Translations under genes and position numbers: made by a program
The notes under the pieces: model-generated
What the model was told of the DNA's origin: nothing
Databases searched by the model: none
What the model saw: only the letters and a program-made list of their open reading frames with translations
Assembly: GCA_009103225.1 (NCBI GenBank)
Contig: RHPI01001737.1
Location: forward strand, 638,667-671,130
Source: Chlorokybus atmophyticus
Taxonomy: Eukaryota > Streptophyta > Chlorokybophyceae > Chlorokybales > Chlorokybaceae
Direction: 5' to 3'
DNA: 32,464 nucleotides
Shown: in pieces, positions 1 to 10,689 of the stretch
Position numbering within the stretch: the stretch's first letter is position 1
Layout of the letters: each line of letters begins with the position of its first letter

Positions 1-1096
1 TAGTCAGCACTGCTCAGCAATGGGCAACAAGTTGCTGACAGCGTCACGTGCTTGAGGCTTGCTGGCCGGCTCCAGCTGCTGACAGCGTCACGGATAGCAC
101 AACTCAGCCTCTAATGTTGTGCCCGCATAGATTGCTATAAACATAACCCATAAGACCATTGCAAACATGACTGCGCTCATTTTGACGAATCCGCTCCACG
201 CCGGCAGCACACTGACGGTTAAGCATGAGAGCCGCCGCCGTGTTGTGCACGTGAGTGCACATTACGCGCAAGTGAGCAGCCATTATGGTGTTGTCATGCA
301 CCACGGCGACATTATCATGCACATTACGCGTTGCACACTGCATTGCGCTAGTACCGTAATGACCAAAATTCTACGTATCAAGAATAATAGTAATACAACG
401 CTCTTATTACGTAAATTCTATTGGAACGCACTATTAGTTTAATGTACAACGAATTGCCGGCAACCGGGCCGCGCGCCTCGCGCGCCTATCAATCAGTGCA
501 TTGATTTGCAGACAGTATACATAAACAGTCGCGCGCTTCTTATGTTATCTCTGAAACAGACTGTACGACGGCATACGAAGTGAAAACTAATACGAAGAAG
601 TATTTGACAAGTTGGTCACTAGTCGAATGACTCACTACGGTACTCAGCAAATAGCCTTATGCAGAAGGCATCATGCTTACAGCAGTTGCACTGCTTCTCA
701 TGCAACGGTTACCATGGTCGTATGCTCTTTTCAATACCGCACCCTGTATCTCTCACAAGCAGTCTGCACGTGTCAAATCTTGTAAGATACTTTCTTGTAA
801 GAAAATTGTGTATTGTATTTCATTGCTGCCACTAAGCTTTACAAGCTTAGTGGCGACCTGCCACCCTGCTGAGCGGGACCACCTGGTAGGGGCCTACCAT
901 ATGACAAGGAACTCACTGTTTCCAACTAGAGTATGGTACCTGCCTTCTTTTCCGAAGCAACAAATGAGATGACGCCACCTGCAAGAGCAACGCGGTTTTG
1001 TCGTCTTATATCAGAGACACATTTTAAACATGTTATATTCATCAGACTGTCTGCCCGGGCAGTGCAAGTCAGCAGCAGTTTTCCTCATAGGCGGCG
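1..1096. other. No supported gene; short repeats and one hairpin
   Basis: I see no convincing coding exon here. Short reading frames on both strands have no family resemblance. A 15-base word beginning GCTGACAGCGTCACG occurs twice within the first 95 bases. A perfect hairpin sits at 828-854. If the lipoxygenase downstream were complete, its PLAT domain and the first half of its catalytic domain should lie here, but I could not find them. Confidence 0.5.
828..854. repeat. Perfect 12-bp hairpin
   Basis: The arms GCCACTAAGCTT (828-839) and AAGCTTAGTGGC (843-854) are exact reverse complements separated by three bases. No gene ends immediately upstream, so a terminator role is not supported; it may be a remnant of a small inverted-repeat element. 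Confidence 0.7.
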
Positions 1097-1192
1097 ATGG
1101 CGGCGGCGGCAGCAGCGGCGGCGGCGGCGGGAGCTGCCCTGTCCTCCAAGCAGCCTACACGTGTCAGCTTTGTGAGCGACGTCAAGCTCAAG
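1097..1192 (+). CDS. Possible first exon, Ala-rich leader
   Basis: An ATG at 1097 opens a 32-codon stretch that starts with a run of alanines encoded by a GCG/GCA repeat, continues into a basic, Ser/Thr-containing segment, and ends at a good donor (AAG|GTGAGA at 1193). The composition resembles an organelle transit peptide, and it lies upstream of the lipoxygenase in the same direction, so it could be that gene's first exon. However, the roughly 400 codons of lipoxygenase that should follow are missing. The alanine run may simply be a trinucleotide repeat read in frame. Confidence 0.3.
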
Positions 1193-1404
1193 GTGAGACT
1201 AGAGGAAATGTGACTGTCGCCGGCCGCTTTCACCTGATGGCTGAGCCCGCTGCCCTCTGGCCAGTACATGCGTTGGCCTTCTGGGTTGTTAACGTGCGCG
1301 TGTTTACAAGAGTAGCAAGGAAACAAGTGGAGCTCATGCAGGCTGTTGATTGCCCGCTCCCAAAGCCCTGACCTCGCGTGTCATGAAGAGTTCTCAGACG
1401 CGCA

Positions 1405-3624
1405 ATGCATGGTTGTCTACCCATGCCGCCTGCTCGCCACCACAGACATGCTCCTGCAATGGCGTGTGTATTCGTATTCATAAGTCGTGTGCACTCGCAG
1501 CACGTCAGCAGCAATGTTAGTCTCCGGGAAGCTGCACTCCTCCCGAAACGCTCCACAGGATGCGGCAAAAGAGCTCCAGTGGTCTGCCAGGCTGCTACGC
1601 CGGTGAATGTCAAAAACTGGACCTGGCAGCTGGCGAAGGTGAGAGAGACTGGCTTGCCTTGTAACTTCTTACAGCACTGGTAATGATACACCTACCTTTT
1701 CACGCAGGCATATGTTGTGGAGATGGACACACACGTCCACCAGGCGTACAGCCATTTCACCTGCACGCATGCGGCGTGCGAGGCATACCTCATCGCCCTC
1801 CGTCGCCAGTTATCAGGCGCTCACCCCCTCCTCCGTCTCCTCCTCCCACACTTCAGGCATGCTTCCATCCTTCAAATCACGCTGCTCTCATCAGTTGCTT
1901 GCACTGGTCGCACCACACACCTCTCTCTCGCTCACTCCATGCATGCACAGGTATACACTTGCAATCAATGCAGCAGCGAGGGGACAGCTTATCAACGCAG
2001 GCGGCATCATTGAGAAGACGTTTGCTGCGGGAAAATATGCTCTCCCACTTTCCGCAGAGCTCTACAAGTACGGTGTTGGTCTTTGAAGTTGTTGTCAATG
2101 GCTTGTTGCTGACAAACGAAGTATCGTGCTCATCTGTGTCTGCTGATGCAGAGGTTGGCGCTTCTGCGACCAGGCACTACCTCAAGACCTGGAGAACAGA
2201 AGCTTGACTCTGCCAGGTAGGTCATCAATAAGCAGTAGATTTGCAAGTAGACATGCAAATTGCTTAAACCAACCCATTGCTTAACCACTTACACACTTGA
2301 TCACTCACTCATGTGCTGTGTGTGCACAGACAATCTTGTTGACGAATTGGACTTGAAGAAGCGAGCTGAAAGCGGTGTTCTCCCCTATTTTCCTTACCGC
2401 GACTTTGGACTCATCATATGGAAGGTGAGTGCATGCGGGTGCTTCAGACTATCTTCTCCTGCTCTAGCTGTTTAGCCCAACCTCGCACCATCTCTCCTGT
2501 TGGCAGTGCATTGAAGACTATGTGCGCGACTATGTGAGCAAATATTACAGTTCCGATGAAGACGTACTTGTGAGTAACCAGCTCACGGCAGATATTGTGG
2601 CTTTCTTTCGCACTTGTTCTACTAGTAGCCGTGTGATGAACGCAGACATGCTTGACAGGGTGATGAAGAGCTGCTGAACTTCTGGACTGAAGTCAAGGAT
2701 GTGGCACATGAAGGTAAGTCACCTGTAGCACTCTCCATGCAGCATTATTGAAGGCATTACATCTGTATAATTCCAAGTGTCATTGGGGCTTGTAGAGGCC
2801 GATCCTTCGGGGTGGCCTCCACTGGCATCAACATCTGATCTTGTGCGCATCCTCACGATCATGATCTGGTCCGGAAGCGGCCTGCACTCCGCCATCAACT
2901 TTGGCCAATATGACTATTCGGTGAGAGGCCACTGCATGCATGTAAACGTCTGGATTTGACATAGGGTGATCTCTGAGCACGCTCTCACACTGCACCCTTC
3001 AGAGTTTTCCCGGGGTGCAGCCCGCGACAATGCACGCTGCCATGCCTGAGGTAGGAGACAACAATGAAGATGGTGACAATGTTGTGGTGGATGAAGAGTT
3101 CTACATCTCCTCCCTTCCGAATGTCACCGATTCTGGCCGTGTCGCTGCCACTGTTGAGGTGATTGCTTGTACTCATGCGCAACCAAATATGTGCACAATT
3201 ACTCACGCAATCTGGTGCTGCAGCTTCTCAGCACGCACTCTCCAGACGAGCAGTACCTGGGCTTTTCTAGTGTTTACTTGGATACTCAGGGAAAGGAAGC
3301 CTTTGCAAATTTTACTCAGGTGAGACAAACACATGCGTATGCAGTCATGTAGACTGTACACCATGCGCACGCGCATACAAGTCACATGCCGTCGCACAAG
3401 CAAACACCTACGAGATGCACACGCATCAATGAAACTTGGCATGAACATGCCTCCACTCCCTTATATTTGTGCAGGCAATTGTTGATGCTCAGAAGACAAT
3501 CAAGCGACTCAACAGCTACTGGTCGGACAGTGACAAACGCCTGGTGCCATACACATACCTGACCCCACGCTATGACGCCGGTGCCGATGTCGTCCGCGGC
3601 ATCCCCAACAGTGTGTCCATATAA
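1405..3624 (+). CDS. Lipoxygenase, catalytic C-terminal half
   Basis: Lipoxygenases insert O2 into polyunsaturated fatty acids using non-haem iron. The readable exons are about 1405-1638, 1708-1856, 1951-2067, 2152-2216, 2330-2424, 2507-2569, 2659-2713, 2796-2920, 3003-3158, 3224-3319 and 3475-3624. All phases join, giving 356 codons after the first exon. Family marks in order: NWTWQLAK before the first intron; the H-x4-H-x4-H iron motif followed by RQLSGAHP; QLINAGGIIEKTF; LHSAINFGQ, with the H-x3-N ligands; LLSTHSPDEQYLG; and RGIPNSVSI with the C-terminal Ile that ligates iron. Full proteins run about 840-1000 residues, so the N-terminal PLAT barrel and first part of the catalytic domain are absent. 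The 5' limit at 1405 is uncertain; only the part near NWTWQLAK is clearly lipoxygenase. The intron at 1857-1950 would start with GC. All active-site ligands expected in this half are present. It could be a truncated gene, a pseudogene, or a gene whose 5' part was lost in assembly. Confidence 0.88.
1857..1950 (+). other. Probable GC-AG intron of lipoxygenase
   Basis: The exon ends CTTCAG at 1856 and the intron begins GCATGC. The next exon starts at 1951 after GCACAG. This junction restores the family motif PHFRYTLAINAAARGQ exactly, and no GT donor in the vicinity does so. Confidence 0.65.
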
Positions 3625-3940
3625 ATGTCATTGCACGAGTGCTAAGAGAACTTAAGGCCGTGAACTGTTTTGTTATATAGACGTCTCACCTTGCAAGACA
3701 TACATGTTAGGATCTTGAGCGTTTGCATGTGCTTGTTGCAATAGACTCCAACTCTCATCTTGTCTGAAACGCCGCTATTCATATAGTATACATCATGATG
3801 GCACATTCACACACTAACTCAGCAGATTCTGCTTTGATAGCGATGACGGAGTTGCACCGCGTGTTGCGTATGCTAACAGGCATGGCTGGTGTTACTTGCT
3901 TTTCACCTGCGCGCACAGTGATGTAACACTAGGTAACACT

Positions 3941-4023
3941 AGCTAGTACAGCTGCCGACAACAGTGATGTGACACTAGGTGACACCTAGTGTCACATCAC
4001 TGTTGTCGGCAGCAGTACTAGCT
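3941..4023. repeat. 83-bp near-perfect palindrome (foldback/MITE-like)
   Basis: Two 41-base arms (3941-3981 and 3983-4023) are reverse complements with one mismatch and a single-base spacer. The arms begin AGCTAGTAC and meet at CTAGGTG-A-CACCTAG. A degenerate copy of part of one arm precedes it. The near-absence of a loop suggests the joined ends of a small inverted-repeat element, or a cruciform-forming sequence. Confidence 0.85.
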
Positions 4024-4468
4024 ATACTGGCAGCACTCTCGAGTCGCAATGTAAGCAAATGTGCGTTACGTATACCCTGTAACTTACAGGCAGCATTCCG
4101 CCTTCAGCATAAGTGCCCTGCAATAGAGCAGATGGTGCAGGGTATGAACGTCAAAGGCATTGACTGAATATAGCCGTGACGCTGGCAGCAGCCAGCAGCT
4201 AGGAGGCTAGACGGCAAGTCGCTTGCAAGCTCAGATGGCAAAACAGTCAGCCCATGCATGACGTGATTCAGAGCTGCGTCTCCCAGACTCAGAGACCAAC
4301 GCGAGTACATATGTGCTTGAATTTCGTGGCTGAGAGCTGCGTATACGGGTAACACCTCTCTTCCCTGATGACGATGTCGGTTGCATGCTTATAGGCTTAG
4401 ACAACGGGTTTGCTGCAGGCAAGCCATGTTTGACCTGCATGTTGCCCCCGCCTTGGCGTGGGCGTCGG

Positions 4469-4530
4469 GGAGGGGGTGGCCGGGGCGGCGGTGGGTGGGA
4501 GAGTGGTGGGTGGGTGGGTGGGCGTGCGGG
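4469..4530 (+). other. G-rich tract with quadruplex potential
   Basis: The plus strand has more than six runs of three or more G with short loops, including four successive GGGTGGGT-type units. This fits the usual G-quadruplex pattern. It lies about 50 bases upstream of the possible exon at 4579. Confidence 0.6.
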
Positions 4531-4578
4531 AGCAGGTGTCACTCCTCGTACTCCTCCTTTGCCTCCTTGCTACTTCAG

Positions 4579-4671
4579 ACCCCGGCCCTGTCAGAGGGTG
4601 GGACGGCTCCGCTGACTCTCCAGCAGTTCCTGCATGGAGACAGAGCGCAGGTGGTGGACGCCCTGCTCAAG
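4579..4671 (+). CDS. Possible isolated exon, unknown protein
   Basis: A 31-codon open stretch lies between an acceptor (CTACTTCAG) and a donor (CTCAAG|GTTTGC) and reads without stops as a plausible amphipathic segment (TLQQFLHGDRAQVVDALLK). No partner exons were found on either side. It may be a gene fragment or chance. Confidence 0.22.
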
Positions 4672-4989
4672 GTTTGCGCAAGATACAAACTAGTGCTAGG
4701 TATAAGGCTGGCTTACTCTAGTTTAGAGTATGCTGGTCACAAGAAAGCTCTGTCTACGGTGAACAGGTCTAGGCGGGTAAAAGGAGTTCACGGGAAATGT
4801 CCTGCGAAGGGTAAGCCTGCGAAGGGTGAGCTGTGGGGTAGTAGGATGAAGCGGGAGGGGGTGGGGGGAGGCTGTGCCAGGTTGTGCTATGGTGTAAAAG
4901 GCGCCATGAGGGAGTGCAGAAAACGTTGTTGTGCCCCCAGCCGGACTTAAAGAGAAGAAGGAGCGGAGTTTCTTGTCTGCGGAGAAGAT

Positions 4990-5900
4990 TGTAGACATCA
5001 TGCATTGCCAATCTCCCTTTGCTGGGAGGAGGATGGAGTGAGACAGGGGTGGACGTAATCTGAAGGAAAAAGGACGACATTGTCGAAGAGGGAGCGGTTG
5101 CGGCTCAACCACAGGTGCCAGAGGACCAGTGGAATCAGCTGCGGGAGAGAGGTTAAGGTGGGGGGAGTTGCAGGAGGAAGGAGAAGAAGGCGACGGAGAG
5201 AGAGAGGGAGAGAGGGGGTCCCGCCAGACCAGCCCAGACCTTGGCGAACCACTGCCATACTGCAATGCTGAAGGGGCACTCGATAAAAGGTGGGAGGGGG
5301 TCTCCACCGCGTCCAGGGTACACAGCACGAACTTGCCCGCCGACATGTGGAAGTGGAAGAGGCGGTCCCCGGTGTAAAGGGCTTTGTGGACAAGCAGCTA
5401 ATTGAAGGAGCGAATGGAGCCCTTCAGAAGAGCGGAATGAATCCTTGTCCACATTGAGGACCAGTGAATTCCTTGCTTGTCTTCTGCAGTCCACCGCTTT
5501 AGAGCTGGGATGTCTTGGAGTGTCGTGCTGCAATGCAATGGCGGAGTAGCCCAGCTTGGACCCATAGTCCCAAAGTGAGGTGGTGGAAGGAGAAGGAGGG
5601 TAAAGAGTCGTCTATTATGACATCGATGGGTCAAGATGTAGAATGCTCAGAGGGGCGATGCGTGCCACACGCCAGCAAAAGAAGCGGATGCCTGGTGGGG
5701 AGTCAGCAGCTTGTCATGTTGAAGCCTGTGTGAGAGACAACAAGGAGCTCCGACGGCGAGGGAGTGGAAGAACCTGAACTCGAACCCATGCTGCTCACAG
5801 GCAACGACAATAATGAAGGGGAGGATAAAGTGTCCTGCTCTTCTCCTGTCAGGTTGAAGGTTGTGCCACTGCAGCGGTTGTGATACGGCGACACTCGCTA
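4990..5900 (-). pseudogene. Decayed LINE ORF2 C-terminus (zf-RVT region)
   Basis: Translating the minus strand gives, in successive but shifted frames, the hallmarks of the zinc-binding region after a non-LTR reverse transcriptase. Around 5634-5398 it reads MWTRIHSALLKGSIRSFN; after an in-frame TAG (probably a former Trp) comes LLVHKALYTGDRLFHFH and then a Cys/Glu-Thr-Pro-Ser-His segment. A shifted frame gives FIECPFSIAVWQWFAKVW, and a third gives LVLWHLWLSRNRSLFDN. At least two frameshifts and one stop are needed, so this is a dead copy. The 5' side (5650-5900) looks like upstream ORF2 sequence but is weaker. The reverse transcriptase core and endonuclease are not visible. Confidence 0.7.
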
Positions 5901-7044
5901 ACGGGAGCTTTAAAGTCAAGTCTACACTGGAGCACGTTGTCTTGATGGTGGAGACGCTTATTGACCAAGTCGTAAACACGATCTCCAGCAAAAAGGATTC
6001 GCGTATCGCATCAAAGCAAGGCAAGTATAAGGTCATCGCTGAAGAGCTCGCTGACATGAGAAAAGTGCTGTAGCAACACTTTGCTAGCAAGGCCCTCACA
6101 GTCACCGCCGTCATCTTCGCTAGCCCCCAAGTGGGCAATGTCCAATGCGCTGGTGCTTTTGAACCGGAGAAAGTCTTTGCTTCATGCTGTCACGTGCAAT
6201 CATTTGTTGGCAAGGTCTTATTTAACTCCGCCTCCTTGCAACGTGTTTACTCGTTACTCCGCCTGGCAAAGACATGTGCTGAACCATGTAGATATCCAAT
6301 CCCTTGGGCATTATGCCATGCTCACACATTTGCCTGCGTCATGTTGAGTATCTTGCTATTCCAATGATGTATGGTTATATTGTGTGCAAGCTCAAGCGTG
6401 CCCACCCACGCATTGTGCGGTCAACTCCTTTTTTCATGTTCGAGATGCACCCCCCTTGCAACGGCATAAGAGGCATGGAACTTGCTGGCTCTGGCAGACA
6501 AGTTTATCAATTGCATATTATACGACGCCTTTGGCAAGCAGGCCAACATTATGCCTTGGACGTTATAATCCGTTGCCATTGTCTTGAGCGCTGCAGCTAC
6601 AGGAAACCAATTCCATATGTTATGAACCGATCTGCATGTATCGATTCGACTCACCGACGTTCTGTTGTATGCTTGTCAGATTGTCATCTCTCCTTGGCTT
6701 TTTATGGCAAGGTTTAATGTCTGCAAAGAAACTACTTCTCACGCTGTCACAGAGTTACACAGACAAATAGGTAACTATTGAGTGCGCACTCTTGTGCTAT
6801 GTGCATGCAAGTATAGTGCAACTCAGATTGCCATGTGCGGATGTGAGCTCAACGTACTGCGCAGTAGTCTAACGACTTGAGGTTGCTGCGCATTGTCAAC
6901 TCCACAGATGTCGCTGCCAAGGTGCTGCATTGACCACTAGCATTGGATACTACTTGCTTCACATCGTGGATTGCCTACTTAATTGCAGCGCCCTCCTCAA
7001 TGCCTTGTGCCACTGATGCACGTAAGCTGTAAAATGCTGGCTTT

Positions 7045-7222
7045 ATGTACTTGTTGCTCTTGCAGCAGCTCACTTAAAGTCAGCATGCAAGTGCTTGATT
7101 ACAGACTGATTGATGGGTGTGTGATGAATCGGATTGGCTGGGACTGGCTTCATGCACTTGTTGCTCTTTCAGCAGCTCACTTAAAGTCAGCAAGTGCTTA
7201 GTAACAGATTGATGAGTGTGTG
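7045..7222 (+). repeat. Two-copy direct repeat, offset about 106 bp
   Basis: The words CTTGTTGCTCTT-CAGCAGCTCACTTAAAGTCAGC and AAGTGCTT-A-ACAGA-TGAT followed by GTGTGTGA recur, first at 7045-7128 and again at 7151-7222. The second copy has a small deletion after GTCAGC. Confidence 0.7.
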
Positions 7223-8237
7223 ACCAATGGGATCTAAAAGATGTGTTGCAACAGGTATCGTCACGGAGGTTATAAAATGCTGATGAACGCGAGGTACAAG
7301 TACAGCAGAGGTAAAAGTTTAGCAAACAGTGTTTGGCTGGGCAAGCTTGTGCGCATCGGCGCCTACCATCATGTGGAGGTAAGTTAGACACCAATGTGAA
7401 TGCACTCGCTTGTGCACAGCAGCATGTGGTGCACAAAATCGTGCATGGTTAAAAGTAGACATCAGTGTGACATACGCGGTAGTATTGATTGCATCACAAG
7501 CACATTGCATACTTGCTATTAGCGCTATGGTGGAGGTGTAGGTAGTGCATGGAGTGTGTACACCATAGCAGTAGCAATACAGCATTGCAAGGCTGTGTCG
7601 CAGCTATAGCTGTAGTAGTAGCAGCCATGATAACGATAGACACCAATTCCAACGCTGCAAGCAACATAGTTGCAGCTGCTACTACTGTGATGCGTAGTAT
7701 GATGGTGGCCTTGAGCTCCTGCTGATGGCATTATTGCTCCCTATCATGTTGTCTTGAGAGCCGTTGCATCAATCGCGGTCTCGTCAGGTGTACATGTATA
7801 TGTATATATCGATCCAAGTCGAGAGCCGCGCTGATGAACAAGAGCGATGATGTGCCGATCTCTGCAGTGAGCATCCCTGCGTGTTGGTCTGTCCCAGCGC
7901 CCTTTAAGGTAGGCTAACAGTGTTCTCGTACCGCAGCAACTTTTTTATTGCTAATCATACATGAAGCAAGCAAAGGGGCCTCAAAGCAACCCTTTTGCAG
8001 GGCCTTGAGTATACTATAAGCGATGACCGGTGGGTAAGAAACGCGGACAACTGATGACAGAGCTGATGGTGTTGGTCGCAACTCACGGAGTATTGCGCGT
8101 GCAATCGCATGTTTTAGTGCAGCTAGATATATTGCATGTGTGCAGGAATATTCATAACAATACTATCATTGTAGTAATCAATGCCAGCTTGTGTGGCAAT
8201 TATGTTACACAGTGTAGAGGACCCAACAGTAAATCAG

Positions 8238-8263
8238 CGGGGGGTGGAGGGTGGGGGGGGCGG
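8238..8263 (+). other. G-rich tract with quadruplex potential
   Basis: Runs of GGGGGG, GGAGGG and GGGGGGGG with single-base interruptions occur within 26 bases on the plus strand. No gene start is next to it. Confidence 0.5.
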
Positions 8264-8600
8264 ATTTAGCATACAGTCCTACCATTCCTTTAGTATCCTC
8301 CTCAAGGGCGATTGTATTATATGTCGAGGCTATATGTATATGTATTGTCAGTATACATGTATCATATATTGGTTGGTTTGTGCCATATCAACTGTTTGCC
8401 TGCCTCTAGGCCTTCTACTTGCTCGTTGCTGCGCGCTACGTTTCGTGCTTGCGTGTATGTGTTTCGTGCTTGGCGCGGATCTCATTGGACCAGGTTTTTG
8501 GCGCGGCCTCCCGGGCGCGGTCGGTCATACCAGGCCTGATTTGGTTTCGTGAAACCCTAGTTGCGAATTACTCTCCGCTGTGAATTCGCCAAGCTCATTT

Positions 8601-8790
8601 GTGAGATAGTGTTGTAAGCCAAAGTGCAAATTTTGTAAGTGGTTTAATATGTGATGAGCATATGCTGCATGAGTTGAAACCGGCTCATTTCAAATAAGTC
8701 GTGACATGGTGTTGTTAGCAATTTGCACTCTCCAAGTGGTTTAACTCGTGATGAGCACATGATGCATTGTTTGTAAACCTGCTCGTTCGG
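8601..8790 (+). repeat. Degenerate two-copy direct repeat, about 95 bp
   Basis: Both copies carry GTGA-AT-GTGTTGT, then AAGTGGTTTAA-GTGATGAGCA-ATG-TGCAT, then a GCTC(A/G)TT ending. The identity is patchy, suggesting an old duplication. Confidence 0.6.
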
Positions 8791-9026
8791 TTGATGTATA
8801 GCCCCATGGCCAAACGAAATTGGTTAAGGTAACATAAGATCTCGGGTGTAATGGACAGGTTCGTCGCAATATGTTTTCCCTGCCGGCCGACTAAATATTG
8901 GCAACGGCCGTGCACCTGAGGACACTAATTTAGACTGTCGTGGCTCAGGCCACCTGTAATCTTGATACAGGGACCTAATAATAACTTTCGTTACTGTAAG
9001 GCCCTTTTTACTACAATTTAGTCTTT

Positions 9027-9343
9027 AACAGTTGACTATGCCTAACTAACAGGCGCCTGTTAGTTACCTATCAGGCCTTAACAGGTGACTTTATATAATT
9101 AACAGGCACCTGTTAGTCACACACCAGGCCTTAACAAATGACTTTGTGTAATTTACAGGCAACTGTTAGTTACACATCAGGCCTTATTAGGTGACTACAA
9201 CTAATCAACGGGCACCTGTAAGTTACACATCAGTCTTACTTAGGTAACTCAGCCTATGTGACAGGCACCTGCAGGTTACACACCAGTCCAGCGCAGGCGA
9301 CTAAGCCTAATTCGCAAGCACCAACTAGGTAATTATCGACAAA
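9027..9343 (+). repeat. Tandem array of 53-bp units, six copies
   Basis: Units start at 9027, 9080, 9133, 9186, 9239 and 9291, giving periods of 53, 53, 53, 53 and 52. Each begins with an AACAGGTGACT-like block, has a central near-palindrome ACAGGCACCTGT, and ends GTTACACATCAGGCCTT. Divergence increases towards the right end. The repeated ACAGGYRCCTGT core could be a protein-binding dyad, although nothing in the sequence proves binding. Confidence 0.88.
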
Positions 9344-9796
9344 ATAAGGCATTCTTTAACAGCTGAAGGTGATTAATGCCTAACTGTCGTCATATGTATT
9401 TGCATAGCTTGACTACACGCGACTGTCACTGACTTCCAGCATTGTTATGTGCCTGTGCTGTGTACATGTACCTGAAATGTGTACAGTGTCTCTCAGTCAC
9501 TTGCCAAGTCTTGATATTCAATTATGTGACTCGAATGCAGTTCTGTTGTATATCATAGGGATGCAAGTATATATGTGCATGAGCATAATGACGATTGACT
9601 GAGCTGGTTTAAGATGCACAACACTCAGTCACAAGAGCCTTGTAGCTATGTACACTACCAGCTAAACGGACTACCAACTGCGCTACAGCTCCTCTCCATC
9701 ATCGCTTTGCTCGTCATTACGGAACAAAGCACCACGCGCTGGGGCCTGTGGAGGAGACGCCGGAGCTTGCTCTTCCTCCTCAAACGGTTGTGCCAG
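9344..9796. other. Intergenic; no gene seen
   Basis: This lies between the 53-bp array and the stop codon of the minus-strand gene ending at 9797. It would contain that gene's 3' untranslated region. I see no further structure. Confidence 0.4.
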
Positions 9797-10626
9797 TCAA
9801 TTAAATGCCGCTTCTGCCTCAGCGAGCGGGTCACGAGCTGCTGTCTCTTGCGGCCGGTGCCGATTGGGATCTTTCAAGTATGCGACACAAGATGCAGTGT
9901 GGCGTTTCACAAGGGTGAATGGCTGGAGGGCTGCGTACCGTTGCCTCATCTCCCGCTTCATTGACATGATCATGGTGTTGATTTCGCTGAGGTACTCTTC
10001 ATGTGTGTCTATGCTGGCAGCTAGCAGAGGGTCTCCATCCTTGCCCTTTAGGATGCGCTCCACCTGCGTAGTTTACAGGCATGTCTTAGTGGCATCGAAA
10101 GCCACTATTCACTGCAACGCGTCTGCAAGCCTGTAGTTTGGGGCTACAGCATTCCTGAATTGCTAATGCTGGAGTTCAGAGTGCTCACCGTAAGCAACAG
10201 GTATGCGAGGTGGTTGACTGTCAGCAGCAGGCGACAAGGTGTAGTGACGGCGTAAGACCAGCATTGCACGATCATTTGCCAGATTATGGGATTGCCCCAT
10301 TCATGGATGTATCTCCTCCGCTCCGGGTCTGCAGTGTCGGTCACCTCAAATCTCCGCCATGACTTGTCTGCGACAGTCATACCGACAAGGCATTAGTCAC
10401 GAAATAGATAGTTCAAGTTGAGCCTGCACCAGGCTAGAATAGTGCCTGTGACTTACTTTGAAGCGCGTTGCGCATCTGGGCTTTTTGGGTCTCGGGGTCC
10501 ATTAGGGCGACCATGTGCCTGATCGAATCGGTTACAATAGGCCAGATGAGTACGTGTGTATGGAGGCTGAGTAAGAAGGCAGTGTTGCATAGCAGACATG
10601 GTGGTGAGGGACCCAACTTACTTGCG

Positions 10627-10629
10627 CTT
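10627..10629 (+). repeat. Target-site duplication CTT (left)
   Basis: CTT immediately precedes the left terminus CACCGGTA and is matched by CTT at 24434-24436 immediately after the right terminus. A 3-bp duplication is the CACTA-superfamily rule. Confidence 0.8.
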
Positions 10630-10689
10630 CACCGGTAATTCTGGACCCCCCAAATTTCTGAAAATTCAGCGCATTTGCCCTGAATACTC
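10630..10689 (+). repeat. Left terminal inverted repeat
   Basis: Pairs with 24374-24433 in reverse complement. Shared blocks are CACCGGTA, TG, CCCCC, AATTT, TGAAAATTCA and CTGAATA-TC. The substitutions are scattered, so the ends are diverged but clearly homologous. Confidence 0.88.

Larger units (their letters stand above)
3625..4578. other. Intergenic stretch downstream of lipoxygenase
   Basis: No coding exon is supported. The stretch carries the lipoxygenase 3' flank and a long palindrome at 3941-4023 with a degenerate partial copy just upstream (about 3915-3948, same CAGTGATGT-ACACTAGGT words). A G-rich tract starts near 4469. Confidence 0.5.
5901..9026. other. Gene-poor region with degenerate repeats
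   Basis: No convincing gene. An 88-codon plus-strand stretch ending near 6072 has a regular, charged composition but no recognised family. Short repeats: two degenerate copies at 7045-7222 and two at 8601-8790. A G-rich tract occurs at 8238-8263. The rest is TGCA/TGCATG-rich non-coding sequence. Confidence 0.5.

Noticed and set aside
5861-6073. Plus-strand gene of about 70 codons
   Set aside because: Regular helical composition but no start context, family or splice partners; it overlaps the LINE remnant region.
10622-10629. An 8-bp target duplication at the transposon ends
   Set aside because: The eight bases before the left end (TTGCGCTT) and after the right end (CTTGTTGC) do not match; only the 3-bp CTT does.
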